A DNA stretch of 6,326 nt. It comes from Chloroflexota bacterium. Lineage in GTDB: Bacteria; Chloroflexota; Anaerolineae; Anaerolineales; UBA11858. Location of the stretch: assembly GCA_030666985.1 (NCBI GenBank), contig DAOUWT010000163.1, positions 1 through 6,326 on the forward strand, read 5' to 3'. The first letter of the stretch is position 1, and each line of letters begins with the position of its first letter. The translations under genes and the position numbers were made by a program. The notes beneath the pieces were generated by a model that was not told where the DNA came from, searched no databases, and saw only the letters and a list, made by a program, of their open reading frames with translations. Below, piece by piece: positions 1-4,788 of the stretch.

Positions 1-207
1 CCGGGGGGAAGTGGCCTTCCCCCTCGAGCGTGGAGGCGAGCATTCACACTATGCTCAAGCTGGATCGACAGATCCGGCGAGGTGGAGTCCGGGGGGAAGT
101 GGCCTTCCCCCTCGAGCGTGGAGGCGAGCATTCACACTATGCTCAAGCTGGATCGACAGATCCGGCGGGGTGGAGTCCGGGGGGAAGTGGCCTTCCCCCT
201 CGAGCGT
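1..207. repeat. 88-bp tandem repeat, 2.3 copies, three hairpins per unit
   Basis: Units start at 1, 89 and 177. The first two are full length and differ at one base (A80 versus G168), and the third stops after about 31 nt. Each full unit holds three inverted repeats. In unit 1 these are 4-11 with 16-23 (GGGGGAAG/CTTCCCCC, 4-nt loop), 38-43 with 51-56 (GAGCAT/ATGCTC) and 62-66 with 71-75 (GGATC/GATCC, 4-nt loop). The array starts at the window edge, so its true length is unknown. Open frames run through it, but 88 is not a multiple of 3, so the frame rotates between units and coding is unlikely. Confidence 0.93.
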
Positions 208-259
208 TATATGCCGCGTTCCCCCTTGAGCGTTATATGCCGCGTTCCCCCTTGAGCGT
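202..259. repeat. 26-bp tandem repeat sharing a core with the 88-bp repeat
   Basis: GAGCG recurs at 202, 228 and 254 with an intervening TTATATGCCGCG segment, giving two full 26-bp units and the start of a third. The 15-nt core TTCCCCCTYGAGCGT joins this array to the 88-bp array: it occurs at 17, 105, 193, 219 and 245, so the spacing changes from 88 to 26. The 26-bp array was probably built from the truncated end of the 88-bp array. Confidence 0.88.
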
Positions 260-301
260 GGGGAAGATAATGTCGTTAATCAACACCCCTCAGTCATTCA
301 T

Positions 302-356
302 GAGGTTGCCGCGTCATCTGGGCGCAAAAAACCCGCCCATCTTCCTCGCAACGACA
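302..356 (-). repeat. Dispersed palindromic repeat, TGTCRTTGCGAG family
   Basis: Read on the minus strand it begins TGTCGTTGCGAGG at 356 and ends CGCGGCAACCTC near 302. This matches the pattern TGTCATTGCGAG...GTGGCAATCTCC of short interspersed repeats that I recall from many bacterial genomes. An internal hairpin pairs TGGGCG (319-324) with CGCCCA (334-339). Related copies are at 389-428 and 6075-6183. Confidence 0.6.
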
Positions 357-388
357 TATAAACTTGAAACCTCTCCCATTAACCCTTA

Positions 389-428
389 TGTCATTGCGAG
401 CGTAGCCTGCAGAGCGTGGCAATCTTCC
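389..428 (+). repeat. Dispersed repeat, TGTCATTGCGAG family, plus orientation
   Basis: It starts TGTCATTGCGAGCG at 389 and ends GTGGCAATCTTCC at 428, with a central CTGCAG palindrome at 407-412. It is the best match in the window to the family consensus and lies head to head with the minus-strand copy at 302-356. A mobile or recombinogenic palindromic element is likely, and nothing suggests it encodes protein. Confidence 0.65.
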
Positions 429-477
429 TGAATTCATAAACTATCAATACCTACTGGCAATTCTCCCCAGGACAAGG

Positions 478-506
478 TTGAGTTAAAGTGCTTGGCGTGT
501 TATACT
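478..506 (+). promoter_or_regulatory. Putative sigma-70-type promoter with extended -10
   Basis: TTGAGT (478-483) is followed after 17 nt by TATACT (501-506), with TG at 498-499 giving an extended -10 (TGTTATACT). Matches to consensus are 4/6 and 5/6. Transcription would start near 513, about 340 nt before the NusG-like gene, so it would give either a long leader or a separate small transcript. Confidence 0.45.
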
Positions 507-855
507 TTCTTCGGTCAGCCGATTGCATTAAACATCGCAGATCGTTTGGCACAATCCTCTCATTCCCTTCATTATGGCAGCCAACATACACAGCGTGACA
601 GGGCAGTGGCGAACCGAGCGAGCGCACCTGCATCTATTAATTTGTGTTACAGACTGAGAAGGTGAGGATGGAGTGATGACTGTTTAACCCTGAGTGATTG
701 GTGCATGTCAATAATTGCAATTTATGTCAACAGGGTTGTGAGTTTTCTAATTCGTGTTAAACTGTAGCTCGTTGTGTCAGGAACGAAAAGCGCAATGATT
801 TAAGTTTTTTTGTCGAGGCTGCATTTTTGAATTCGTCGCCGAACAGGAAGTTGAT
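507..855. other. Non-coding leader region upstream of the nusG paralog
   Basis: I see no convincing gene here. A 60-codon minus-strand frame (451-633) has no ribosome binding site and no recognisable product. Visible structure is limited to two ATGTCAA direct repeats (705-711, 724-730) flanking the 10-bp palindrome AATTGCAATT (713-722), and a similar sequence, TAATTYGTGTTA, occurring at 639-650 and 748-760. These could be operator-like sites near the promoter at 736-763. No canonical ops element (GGCGGTAG) is visible. Confidence 0.4.
736..763 (+). promoter_or_regulatory. Putative proximal promoter of the nusG paralog
   Basis: TTGTGA (736-741), a 16-nt spacer and TAAACT (758-763), with TG at 755-756 forming an extended -10. 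Each hexamer matches consensus at 4/6. It lies 92 nt upstream of the start codon at 856, just downstream of the ATGTCAA repeats and AATTGCAATT palindrome. The TGTTAAACT core resembles TGTTATACT in the upstream promoter candidate. Confidence 0.35.
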
Positions 856-1365
856 ATGACCCGTCAATGGTATGTTTTGCGAAGTAAACCTCGCAAAGAA
901 AGTGCTTTATGGGATTATGTGCTCTCTAAGGGGATGGAATGCTTCTACCCGCGCATGAGAGTTAACCCTGTCAACCCCCGTGCCAGAAAAATCAAGCCCT
1001 ATTTTCCGGGCTATATGTTTGTTCAAGCCGACCTGGAGAAAGTAGGACGTTCCGCTTTCCGGTGGATGCCGCATTCATTGGGACTGGTTCAATTTGATAA
1101 TAATCCCGCTCCTGTGCCGGATGGTTTAATTAGTGGTATTAAACGCACGGTAGCGGAGATCGCCGAAGCCGGTGGAGAAAAATTCATTGGTCTCCAACCC
1201 GGTGATGAAGTCTTTATCGAAGAGGGCCCATTTTCTGGTTACCGGGCCATTTTCGATACCCAAGTTTCGGGGCATGAGCGCGTCCGGGTTCTGTTGAAAA
1301 TGTTGAACGAACAACGCGAAATCCCCGTAGAACTGGAAGTTGGTCATATTCGTAAAGAAAAGTAG
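856..1365 (+). CDS. NusG-family transcription antiterminator (RfaH/UpxY/LoaP-like paralog)
   Basis: 169 residues with the two-domain NusG layout. The N-terminal NGN domain covers about residues 3-105, starting WYVLRSKPRKE (5-15) and containing the hallmark KPYFPGYMFVQ (47-57). The C-terminal KOW domain is about 112-166, with LQPGDEVFIEEGPFSGYRAIF (113-133) followed by a strand-rich end. Specialised NusG paralogs bind RNA polymerase in the cytoplasm and suppress pausing and termination across long operons, often capsule, O-antigen or secondary-metabolite clusters. The length suits such a paralog or a short housekeeping NusG. The polysaccharide dehydrogenase downstream, and the absence of secE or ribosomal-protein genes nearby, favour the paralog. 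The start is supported by AGGAAG (845-850), 5 nt before ATG. Which subfamily it belongs to cannot be settled by eye. Confidence 0.88.
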   Translation: MTRQWYVLRSKPRKESALWDYVLSKGMECFYPRMRVNPVNPRARKIKPYFPGYMFVQADLEKVGRSAFRWMPHSLGLVQFDNNPAPVPDGLISGIKRTVAEIAEAGGEKFIGLQPGDEVFIEEGPFSGYRAIFDTQVSGHERVRVLLKMLNEQREIPVELEVGHIRKEK

Positions 1366-1397
1366 TAATTGCAGGCGGACAACGCGCATTTGAAATC

Positions 1398-1574
1398 CTC
1401 ACCCGGCAAGGTGTGAGGCCCTCACCCGGCAAGGTGTGAGGCCCTCACCCGGCAAGGTGTGAGGCCCTTACCCAGCAAGGTGTGAGGCCCTCACCCGGCA
1501 AGGTGTGAGGCCCTCACCCAGCAAGGCGTGAGGCCCTCACCCAGCAAGGCGTGAGGCCCTCACCCGGCAAGGTG
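1398..1574. repeat. 23-bp tandem repeat array, eight copies, self-complementary
   Basis: The unit CTCACCCRGCAAGGYGTGAG plus GCC starts at 1398, 1421, 1444, 1467, 1490, 1513, 1536 and 1559; the last copy is partial. Variation is limited to G/A in CCCRGC, T/C in GGYGTG, and one C-to-T at 1469. Each unit has CCTCAC and GTGAGG arms about 10 nt apart. Across unit borders GTGAGG-C-CCTCAC makes a second palindrome, so transcripts could form alternating hairpins. There are no spacers of CRISPR size or diversity. It fills the gap between the NusG paralog and the next genes. Confidence 0.94.
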
Positions 1575-1712
1575 ATGGCGTTGAATGTGCGAAAATATTC
1601 AGAAGGTATAATCGACAAATTTTGGCCAATTGTCGGAATGGCGGAGCGTGCATTTAATGTTCTGGAACGTGGAACGAAGAGCAGCCCGATGGTTAGGCGG
1701 TATACGTACTGA
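1575..1712 (+). CDS. Possible 45-residue small protein, unrecognised
   Basis: An open frame begins with ATG at 1575, immediately at the end of the tandem repeats, and stops at TGA 1710-1712. The protein would start MALNVRKYSEG, contain a hydrophobic stretch (IIDKFWPIVGMA, about residues 12-23), and end basic (SPMVRRYTY). The AAGG at 1569-1572, supplied by the last repeat, is only 2 nt from the ATG, so it is a poor ribosome binding site. I recognise no family. A promoter-like TATAAT lies inside the frame, and the stretch may equally be non-coding leader or the remnant of a larger gene. Confidence 0.25.
   Translation: MALNVRKYSEGIIDKFWPIVGMAERAFNVLERGTKSSPMVRRYTY
1607..1634 (+). promoter_or_regulatory. 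TATAAT box followed by an imperfect inverted repeat
   Basis: A perfect TATAAT (1607-1612) is followed by GACAA (1614-1618) and TTGTC (1630-1634) arms flanking the palindrome TTGGCCAA (1622-1629). The only -35-like hexamer, TTGAAT at 1581-1586, is 20 nt away, which is long. An operator overlapping the start site would suit an autoregulated toxin-antitoxin operon starting at 1756, but this is inference. Confidence 0.3.
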
Positions 1713-1755
1713 GTTAGTCCTCGGATATGGCGTTGGTAGAAGGAGGAAATGAAAT

Positions 1756-2085
1756 ATGGAAAAAATGACAACGTTTGGGAGTATGACAGATCTCTCCGCT
1801 AAAGAACTAGCATTTATTTTCAGACAGGGAGCTGTATTGCGCCTGCCATATCTGGAAAGTCGCTTGCTCCAGGCGAAAGAGGAAGTTAGACGTTTTGAGG
1901 GGAAATACAGAATGACGCTGGATGAGCTCACTTCTCAGGGTTTGCCTGACAATGCCGGTTACGAGATGCATGAGGACTTTATTGAGTGGGAGTATTGGAA
2001 CGATGTGCTGCACAAAACCAAGCTGACAGTCAGGGATGTGAAAACACTGCTGGAGAAAGCGGAGGAGACAGTTGGTGTCCGTTGA
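1756..2085 (+). CDS. Small acidic helical protein, putative antitoxin partner of the TumE-like gene
   Basis: 109 residues, no signal peptide or membrane segment. Residues 31-60 (YLESRLLQAKEEVRRFEGKY, then RMTLDEL) look like a long charged helix. The charged and aromatic segment HEDFIEWEYWNDVLHK (72-87) and a final helix follow. A helix with KYxMxxDEL and then an E/D-W-rich helix is an arrangement I associate with small proteins encoded beside DUF6516/TumE-type genes, but I cannot name a family. No helix-turn-helix is obvious, although the characterised TumA antitoxin is described as HTH-type. The start is well supported: AGGAGG (1741-1746), 9 nt before ATG. The 3' end overlaps the next gene by 11 nt, implying translational coupling. 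The antitoxin role is inferred from size, order and overlap. Confidence 0.72.
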   Translation: MEKMTTFGSMTDLSAKELAFIFRQGAVLRLPYLESRLLQAKEEVRRFEGKYRMTLDELTSQGLPDNAGYEMHEDFIEWEYWNDVLHKTKLTVRDVKTLLEKAEETVGVR

Positions 2086-2443
2086 AGAGCGGGTGTTTGA
2101 GATTGAACAGCAATATGCTCACTTTGTGCAGAATTTGCTGGTCTTGCGTTTAACCGAAGAGACCCTTAGATTAGTTCTTGTGCTAAATGACGGCACAACT
2201 TTACGGGTGGCAGAGAGGTGGCAAGCAGGAGTTCTGGTGCGGTATAGTTATTACTGGCTTGATGCCAAAAACAGGCTCAAGATTGGATGGGATAATTCAC
2301 CACACCACAAACGGTTGGAGAATTTTCCCCATCACAAGCATATTGGTGAACAAGCAACGAGGGCGTTCTCGTATGAGATATGCCTTGAGGATGTAATGGA
2401 TGTTTTGGAAAGGGAAATAGACCTCTCCCTGGATCGCTCGTGA
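2075..2443 (+). CDS. TumE/DUF6516-type putative toxin
   Basis: 122 residues. The signature is the aromatic and histidine-rich core: YSYYWLD (57-63), GWDNSPHHKRL (71-81) and FPHHKHIGE (84-92), after a beta-rich stretch (LRLVLVLNDGTTLRVAE, 31-47). The paired WDNxPHH and FPHHKH motifs are typical of the DUF6516 family, to which the TumE toxins belong; its biochemical activity is not something I can read from the sequence. I chose GTG at 2075 because GGAGGAG (2061-2067) lies 7 nt upstream; TTG at 2072 would add one residue. The gene overlaps its upstream partner by 11 nt, and its stop is 10 nt before the dehydrogenase start, so all three are probably co-transcribed. The protein appears complete. 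Confidence 0.78.
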   Translation: MSVEERVFEIEQQYAHFVQNLLVLRLTEETLRLVLVLNDGTTLRVAERWQAGVLVRYSYYWLDAKNRLKIGWDNSPHHKRLENFPHHKHIGEQATRAFSYEICLEDVMDVLEREIDLSLDRS

Positions 2444-2453
2444 GGCGGTAATC

Positions 2454-3779
2454 ATGAATCACTTAACCACAAAAGAAACCCTACTAAAAAAATTACAAGA
2501 TAAAACCGCAAAAGTAGCCGTGATTGGCATGGGATACGTGGGACTTCCCCTGGCGACCATTCTGGCTGAGGCCGGTTTCGAGGTGACTGGGATTGACCCG
2601 GATCAACGCAAAATCGAGGCCTTGTCGCGTGGTGAAAGTTACATCCCGGATATTCCCACGGGACGGGTTGCGCCGCTCGTGGAGAGTGGCAGACTGCGGG
2701 GAACGAGTGACTACGCTGCGGCGGGGGAGGCTGACGCGGTCAGCATTTGCGTCCCCACCCCCCTGCGAAAAACCAAAGACCCCGACCTGAGCTATATCTT
2801 GAGTTCGGTGGAGGACTTGGCCTCCTATATCCATCCGGGAATGGTGATCATCCTGGAATCTACCACCTACCCGGGTACAACGCGGGAATTGCTGTTGCCC
2901 AAGTTGGTGGATGCCCAGGGCTTGGAGGTGGGGGAAGACATTTTCCTGGCCTTTTCCCCTGAGAGGGTGGATCCAGGCCGGGAGGATTGGACTACAGAGA
3001 ATACCCCCAAGGTGGTGGGCGGTGTGACGGAGGCCTGCACGGAGGTGGCGTCAGCGTTTTACGAGGCGGCTCTGGATACGGTTATCCCGGTCTCTTCGGC
3101 CGAGGTGGCCGAGATGGCCAAACTGATGGAAAACACCTTCCGGATGGTCAATATTGGCTTAGTGAATGAGATGGCCCTGATGTGCGACAAGCTGGGCGTG
3201 GACGTGTGGGAGGTGATTGACGCTGCAGCCACCAAGCCGTTCGGGTTCATGAAGTTTACCCCCGGGCCGGGCCTGGGCGGGCACTGCATCCCCCTTGACC
3301 CCCACTATCTCTCCTGGAAGTTACGCAGCTTGCAATATACGGCACGCTTTATTGAACTGGCATCCCAAATCAACGCTGATATGCCCCGGTACGTGATTCA
3401 AAAGGTTCAGGATGCCCTCAATGAGCATGGTAAACCCCTGGGAGGGAGTAAAGTCCTGGTGCTGGGAGCAGCTTATAAACCTGACATTGACGACTTGCGG
3501 GAATCCCCGGCCATTGACGTGATCGGCCTCTTGATGGAGAAAGGCGCCGAGGTCAGCTATCACGATCCATATATCCCCGAAGTGGCGCACGATAGTTGGA
3601 AGCTGCAGAGCGTTCCTGACCTGGGTGGAGAGGCGGCGGGCGCGGATTGCGTGGTGATTGTCACCAATCACAGTGATTATGATTACGTGTCAATTTTCGA
3701 GGCTGCTAAATTGATAGTTGATACCCGGAACGCGCTCGGGAAGGTGGGATTGGGGAATGACAAGGTGGTGAGGTTGTAG
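2454..3779 (+). CDS. Nucleotide-sugar 6-dehydrogenase, probably UDP-N-acetylhexosamine (WbpA/WecC-like)
   Basis: 441 residues, full length for the UDP-glucose/GDP-mannose dehydrogenase family. These cytoplasmic enzymes oxidise C6 of a nucleotide sugar to the uronic acid using two NAD+. The N-terminal Rossmann domain has GMGYVG (25-30), D48 for the NAD ribose and VPTPL (100-104). Next come ESTTYPGT (135-142) and FSPERVDPG (167-175). Catalytic residues K223 and N227 (AKLMEN) and C278 in GGHCIPLDPHYL are present. The C-terminal domain starts about residue 333 with KVLVLGAAYKP and DDLRESP (346-352). ESTTYPGT and the GGHCIPLDPHY form suggest a UDP-GlcNAc or UDP-ManNAc dehydrogenase rather than UDP-glucose dehydrogenase, but substrate cannot be fixed by eye. 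The only ribosome-binding sequence is GAGG (2442-2445), overlapping the previous stop codon. Confidence 0.92.
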   Translation: MNHLTTKETLLKKLQDKTAKVAVIGMGYVGLPLATILAEAGFEVTGIDPDQRKIEALSRGESYIPDIPTGRVAPLVESGRLRGTSDYAAAGEADAVSICVPTPLRKTKDPDLSYILSSVEDLASYIHPGMVIILESTTYPGTTRELLLPKLVDAQGLEVGEDIFLAFSPERVDPGREDWTTENTPKVVGGVTEACTEVASAFYEAALDTVIPVSSAEVAEMAKLMENTFRMVNIGLVNEMALMCDKLGVDVWEVIDAAATKPFGFMKFTPGPGLGGHCIPLDPHYLSWKLRSLQYTARFIELASQINADMPRYVIQKVQDALNEHGKPLGGSKVLVLGAAYKPDIDDLRESPAIDVIGLLMEKGAEVSYHDPYIPEVAHDSWKLQSVPDLGGEAAGADCVVIVTNHSDYDYVSIFEAAKLIVDTRNALGKVGLGNDKVVRL

Positions 3780-3863
3780 GAGGTAAGAAGGCGGAAGACA
3801 GAACTACTCCACCGCCGCGTACAACGCCTCATCTCCGAACTTGACCGCATTCTGACGGCCCTC

Positions 3864-3896
3864 AACGCCGCCGGCACTTGTCCTGAGCAACGCCGC
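3864..3896. repeat. Short-repeat insertion flanked by an 8-bp direct repeat
   Basis: Compared with the intact gene at about 5109-5116, 25 nt have been added. AACGCCGC occurs at 3864-3871 and again at 3889-3896 and flanks a 17-nt insert containing CACTTGTCCTGAGC. The intact copy has only one AACGCCGC, so the pair looks like a target-site duplication. The insert matches the start of the TGTCCTGAGC...GAAGGA interspersed repeat that I recall from many bacterial genomes. It shifts the reading frame. Confidence 0.6.
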
Positions 3897-3923
3897 TGGT
3901 ATTCCCGTCATCCTCCTCAAAGC

Positions 3924-3948
3924 ATGTCCTGAACCCTAGTGAAGGAGT
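3924..3948. repeat. Second TGTCCTGA...GAAGGAGT short-repeat insertion
   Basis: The decayed copy carries ATGTCCTGAACCCTAG followed by TGAAGGAGT where the intact gene reads directly from CTTAAAGGC to GCCCTGGCG (about 5139-5157). The net gain is 24 nt. It preserves both ends of the TGTCCTGAGC...GAAGGAGT repeat type, of which the insertion at 3872-3888 has only the first half. Two independent hits within 60 bp make this a small hotspot. Confidence 0.6.
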
Positions 3949-4008
3949 GCGGCCCTGGCGCAAATGCTTTACCCCGACCCGGCTCTGCGCTTGATAGGTA
4001 ACTGAGGT

Positions 4009-4056
4009 TTGTTAGGCGCATCCGTGATAGGGTAGAATGATTCATAGATGTATAAT
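4009..4056 (+). promoter_or_regulatory. Candidate promoter region of the VapBC-type module
   Basis: TTGTTA (4009-4014) and TAGAAT (4033-4038) are 18 nt apart, and a perfect TATAAT lies further down at 4051-4056 without a good -35. Either could drive the antitoxin gene at 4096. The stretch is markedly AT-richer than the decayed gene copy just before it, marking the edge of a separate module. Confidence 0.35.
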
Positions 4057-4095
4057 TTATGCATTCAAGTTAGGACTACACTTGGAGATAGTATT

Positions 4096-4368
4096 ATGAC
4101 TATAGTTACTCAATGGAAGCCAAGTAAAAAATTACAAGATCGGGTGAATGCCTTGGCACAACAACGTGGTGAGGCTCCCGATGAAATTATTACCGAAGCT
4201 GTTCTGCAATACCTGGAGTTTGAAGTCTTGGAATACCCAGAAATAGATCAGGACCCTTTGGTGGGTTTGTTTTCCAGTTCTAAATCTCTAGGTCGCCAAT
4301 CTGAAGAAATTTTGCAGCAAGAACTTAGAGAGCGATCTGGATGGACATGGAAAGAGACTTTGCTGTAG
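4096..4368 (+). CDS. VapB-type antitoxin, ribbon-helix-helix-like
   Basis: 90 residues from the ATG at 4096, chosen because GGAG (4084-4087) sits 8 nt upstream; an in-frame ATG at 4048 has no such site and overlaps the promoter region. The N-terminus (MTIVTQWKPSKKLQDRVNALAQQRG followed by APDEIITEAVLQYLE) reads as a short strand and two helices, as in CopG/Arc-type DNA-binding antitoxins that repress their own operon. The C-terminus (DPLVGLFSSSK, then SEEILQQEL and GWTWK) resembles the toxin-wrapping tail of VapB proteins paired with PIN toxins. The toxin frame overlaps by 28 nt, typical of such pairs. The gene looks intact although its toxin is frameshifted. Confidence 0.78.
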   Translation: MTIVTQWKPSKKLQDRVNALAQQRGEAPDEIITEAVLQYLEFEVLEYPEIDQDPLVGLFSSSKSLGRQSEEILQQELRERSGWTWKETLL

Positions 4369-4764
4369 TTGACACGGGCTTTATTGTAGCTTTATTAAAT
4401 GAAGCTGATGAGTGGCATGAAGAAGCAAAGGCCCAGTATATACAATATACACGCATTTGGATGCCGCAAACTGTATTAGCTGAAGTAGCTTATGTTAGGT
4501 AGGGAGGCGGGAATTACCGCTGTGGTTGATTTCCTCAAAGGGTTATCTAAGAGCCGATTTCGTTTAGTATCGCTTAGGTCTGATGACATTTACAGAGTTG
4601 CTGAAATTCTTGAAAAATACGCAGATAGCCGTATTGATTTTGTTGATGCGTCTGTGATGGCGATTGCTGAACGCTATGACAGCAAGATAGTGCTGACATT
4701 GGATCGGCGCGATTTCCAAATATTTCGTCCAAGACACTGTGAATGGTTCAAACTCCTTCCGTAA
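4341..4764 (+). pseudogene. VapC-type PIN-domain toxin split by a frameshift
   Basis: The first part (4341-4502, 53 codons; alternative ATG 4347) has the PIN start FAVVDTGFIVALLNEADEWH, with D11, and TVLAEVAYV with E48. It stops at TAG 4500. The second part continues in another frame from about 4492: LGREAGITAVVDFL, then RIDFVDASVMAIAE and LTLDRRDF, carrying the remaining PIN acidic residues. Joining AYV to LGRE gives about 141 residues, normal for VapC ribonucleases, which are Mg-dependent and usually cut tRNA or rRNA. The join needs two extra nucleotides (GCTTATGTGTTAGG instead of GCTTATGTTAGG), consistent with loss of one GT from a GTGT run. No other decay is visible, so the change is recent, a sequencing error, or frameshift-bypassed. 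Confidence 0.82.
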
Positions 4765-4788
4765 GGCTGCGGCATCCTTCTCTCCCAA

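Larger units (their letters stand above)
3801..3998 (+). pseudogene. Decayed partial copy of the NTP_transf_5-type nucleotidyltransferase
   Basis: This stretch aligns at high nucleotide identity with about 5041-5195 of the intact gene, for example CTACTCCACCGCCGC, CTCCGAACTTGA and TACCCCGACCCGGC. Encoded pieces include YSTAAYNA, LISELDRILTALNAA, IPVILLK and ALAQMLYPDPALR, spread over different frames. Decay is visible as a 4-nt deletion near 3825, two short-repeat insertions (about 3864-3896 and 3924-3948), and a stop soon after LR. The copy ends just before the catalytic SDLD motif, so it cannot be active. It has no start codon or ribosome binding site of its own and begins 21 nt after the dehydrogenase stop. 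It is either a leftover of an ancestral gene at this position or a partial duplication. Confidence 0.88.

Noticed and set aside
11..431. Open frames through the left repeat region
   Set aside because: They arise from the 88-bp and 26-bp repeats, use different frames in successive units, lack ribosome binding sites, and encode nothing recognisable.
451..633. Minus-strand 60-codon ORF
   Set aside because: No Shine-Dalgarno, no family resemblance, and it crosses the best plus-strand promoter candidate.
1398..1574. CRISPR array
   Set aside because: The repeats are contiguous 23-bp units with no unique spacers, and there are no cas genes.
2444..2451. GGCGGTAA resembling the ops element (GGCGGTAG) used by RfaH
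   Set aside because: It is imperfect, lies inside the translation-initiation region of the dehydrogenase rather than in an upstream leader, and is short enough to occur by chance.
2487..2501. AAAAAATTACAAGAT shared by the dehydrogenase start and the vapB-like gene (4125-4140)
   Set aside because: Both encode K-K-L-Q-D; the match is short and does not extend, so chance is the simplest explanation.
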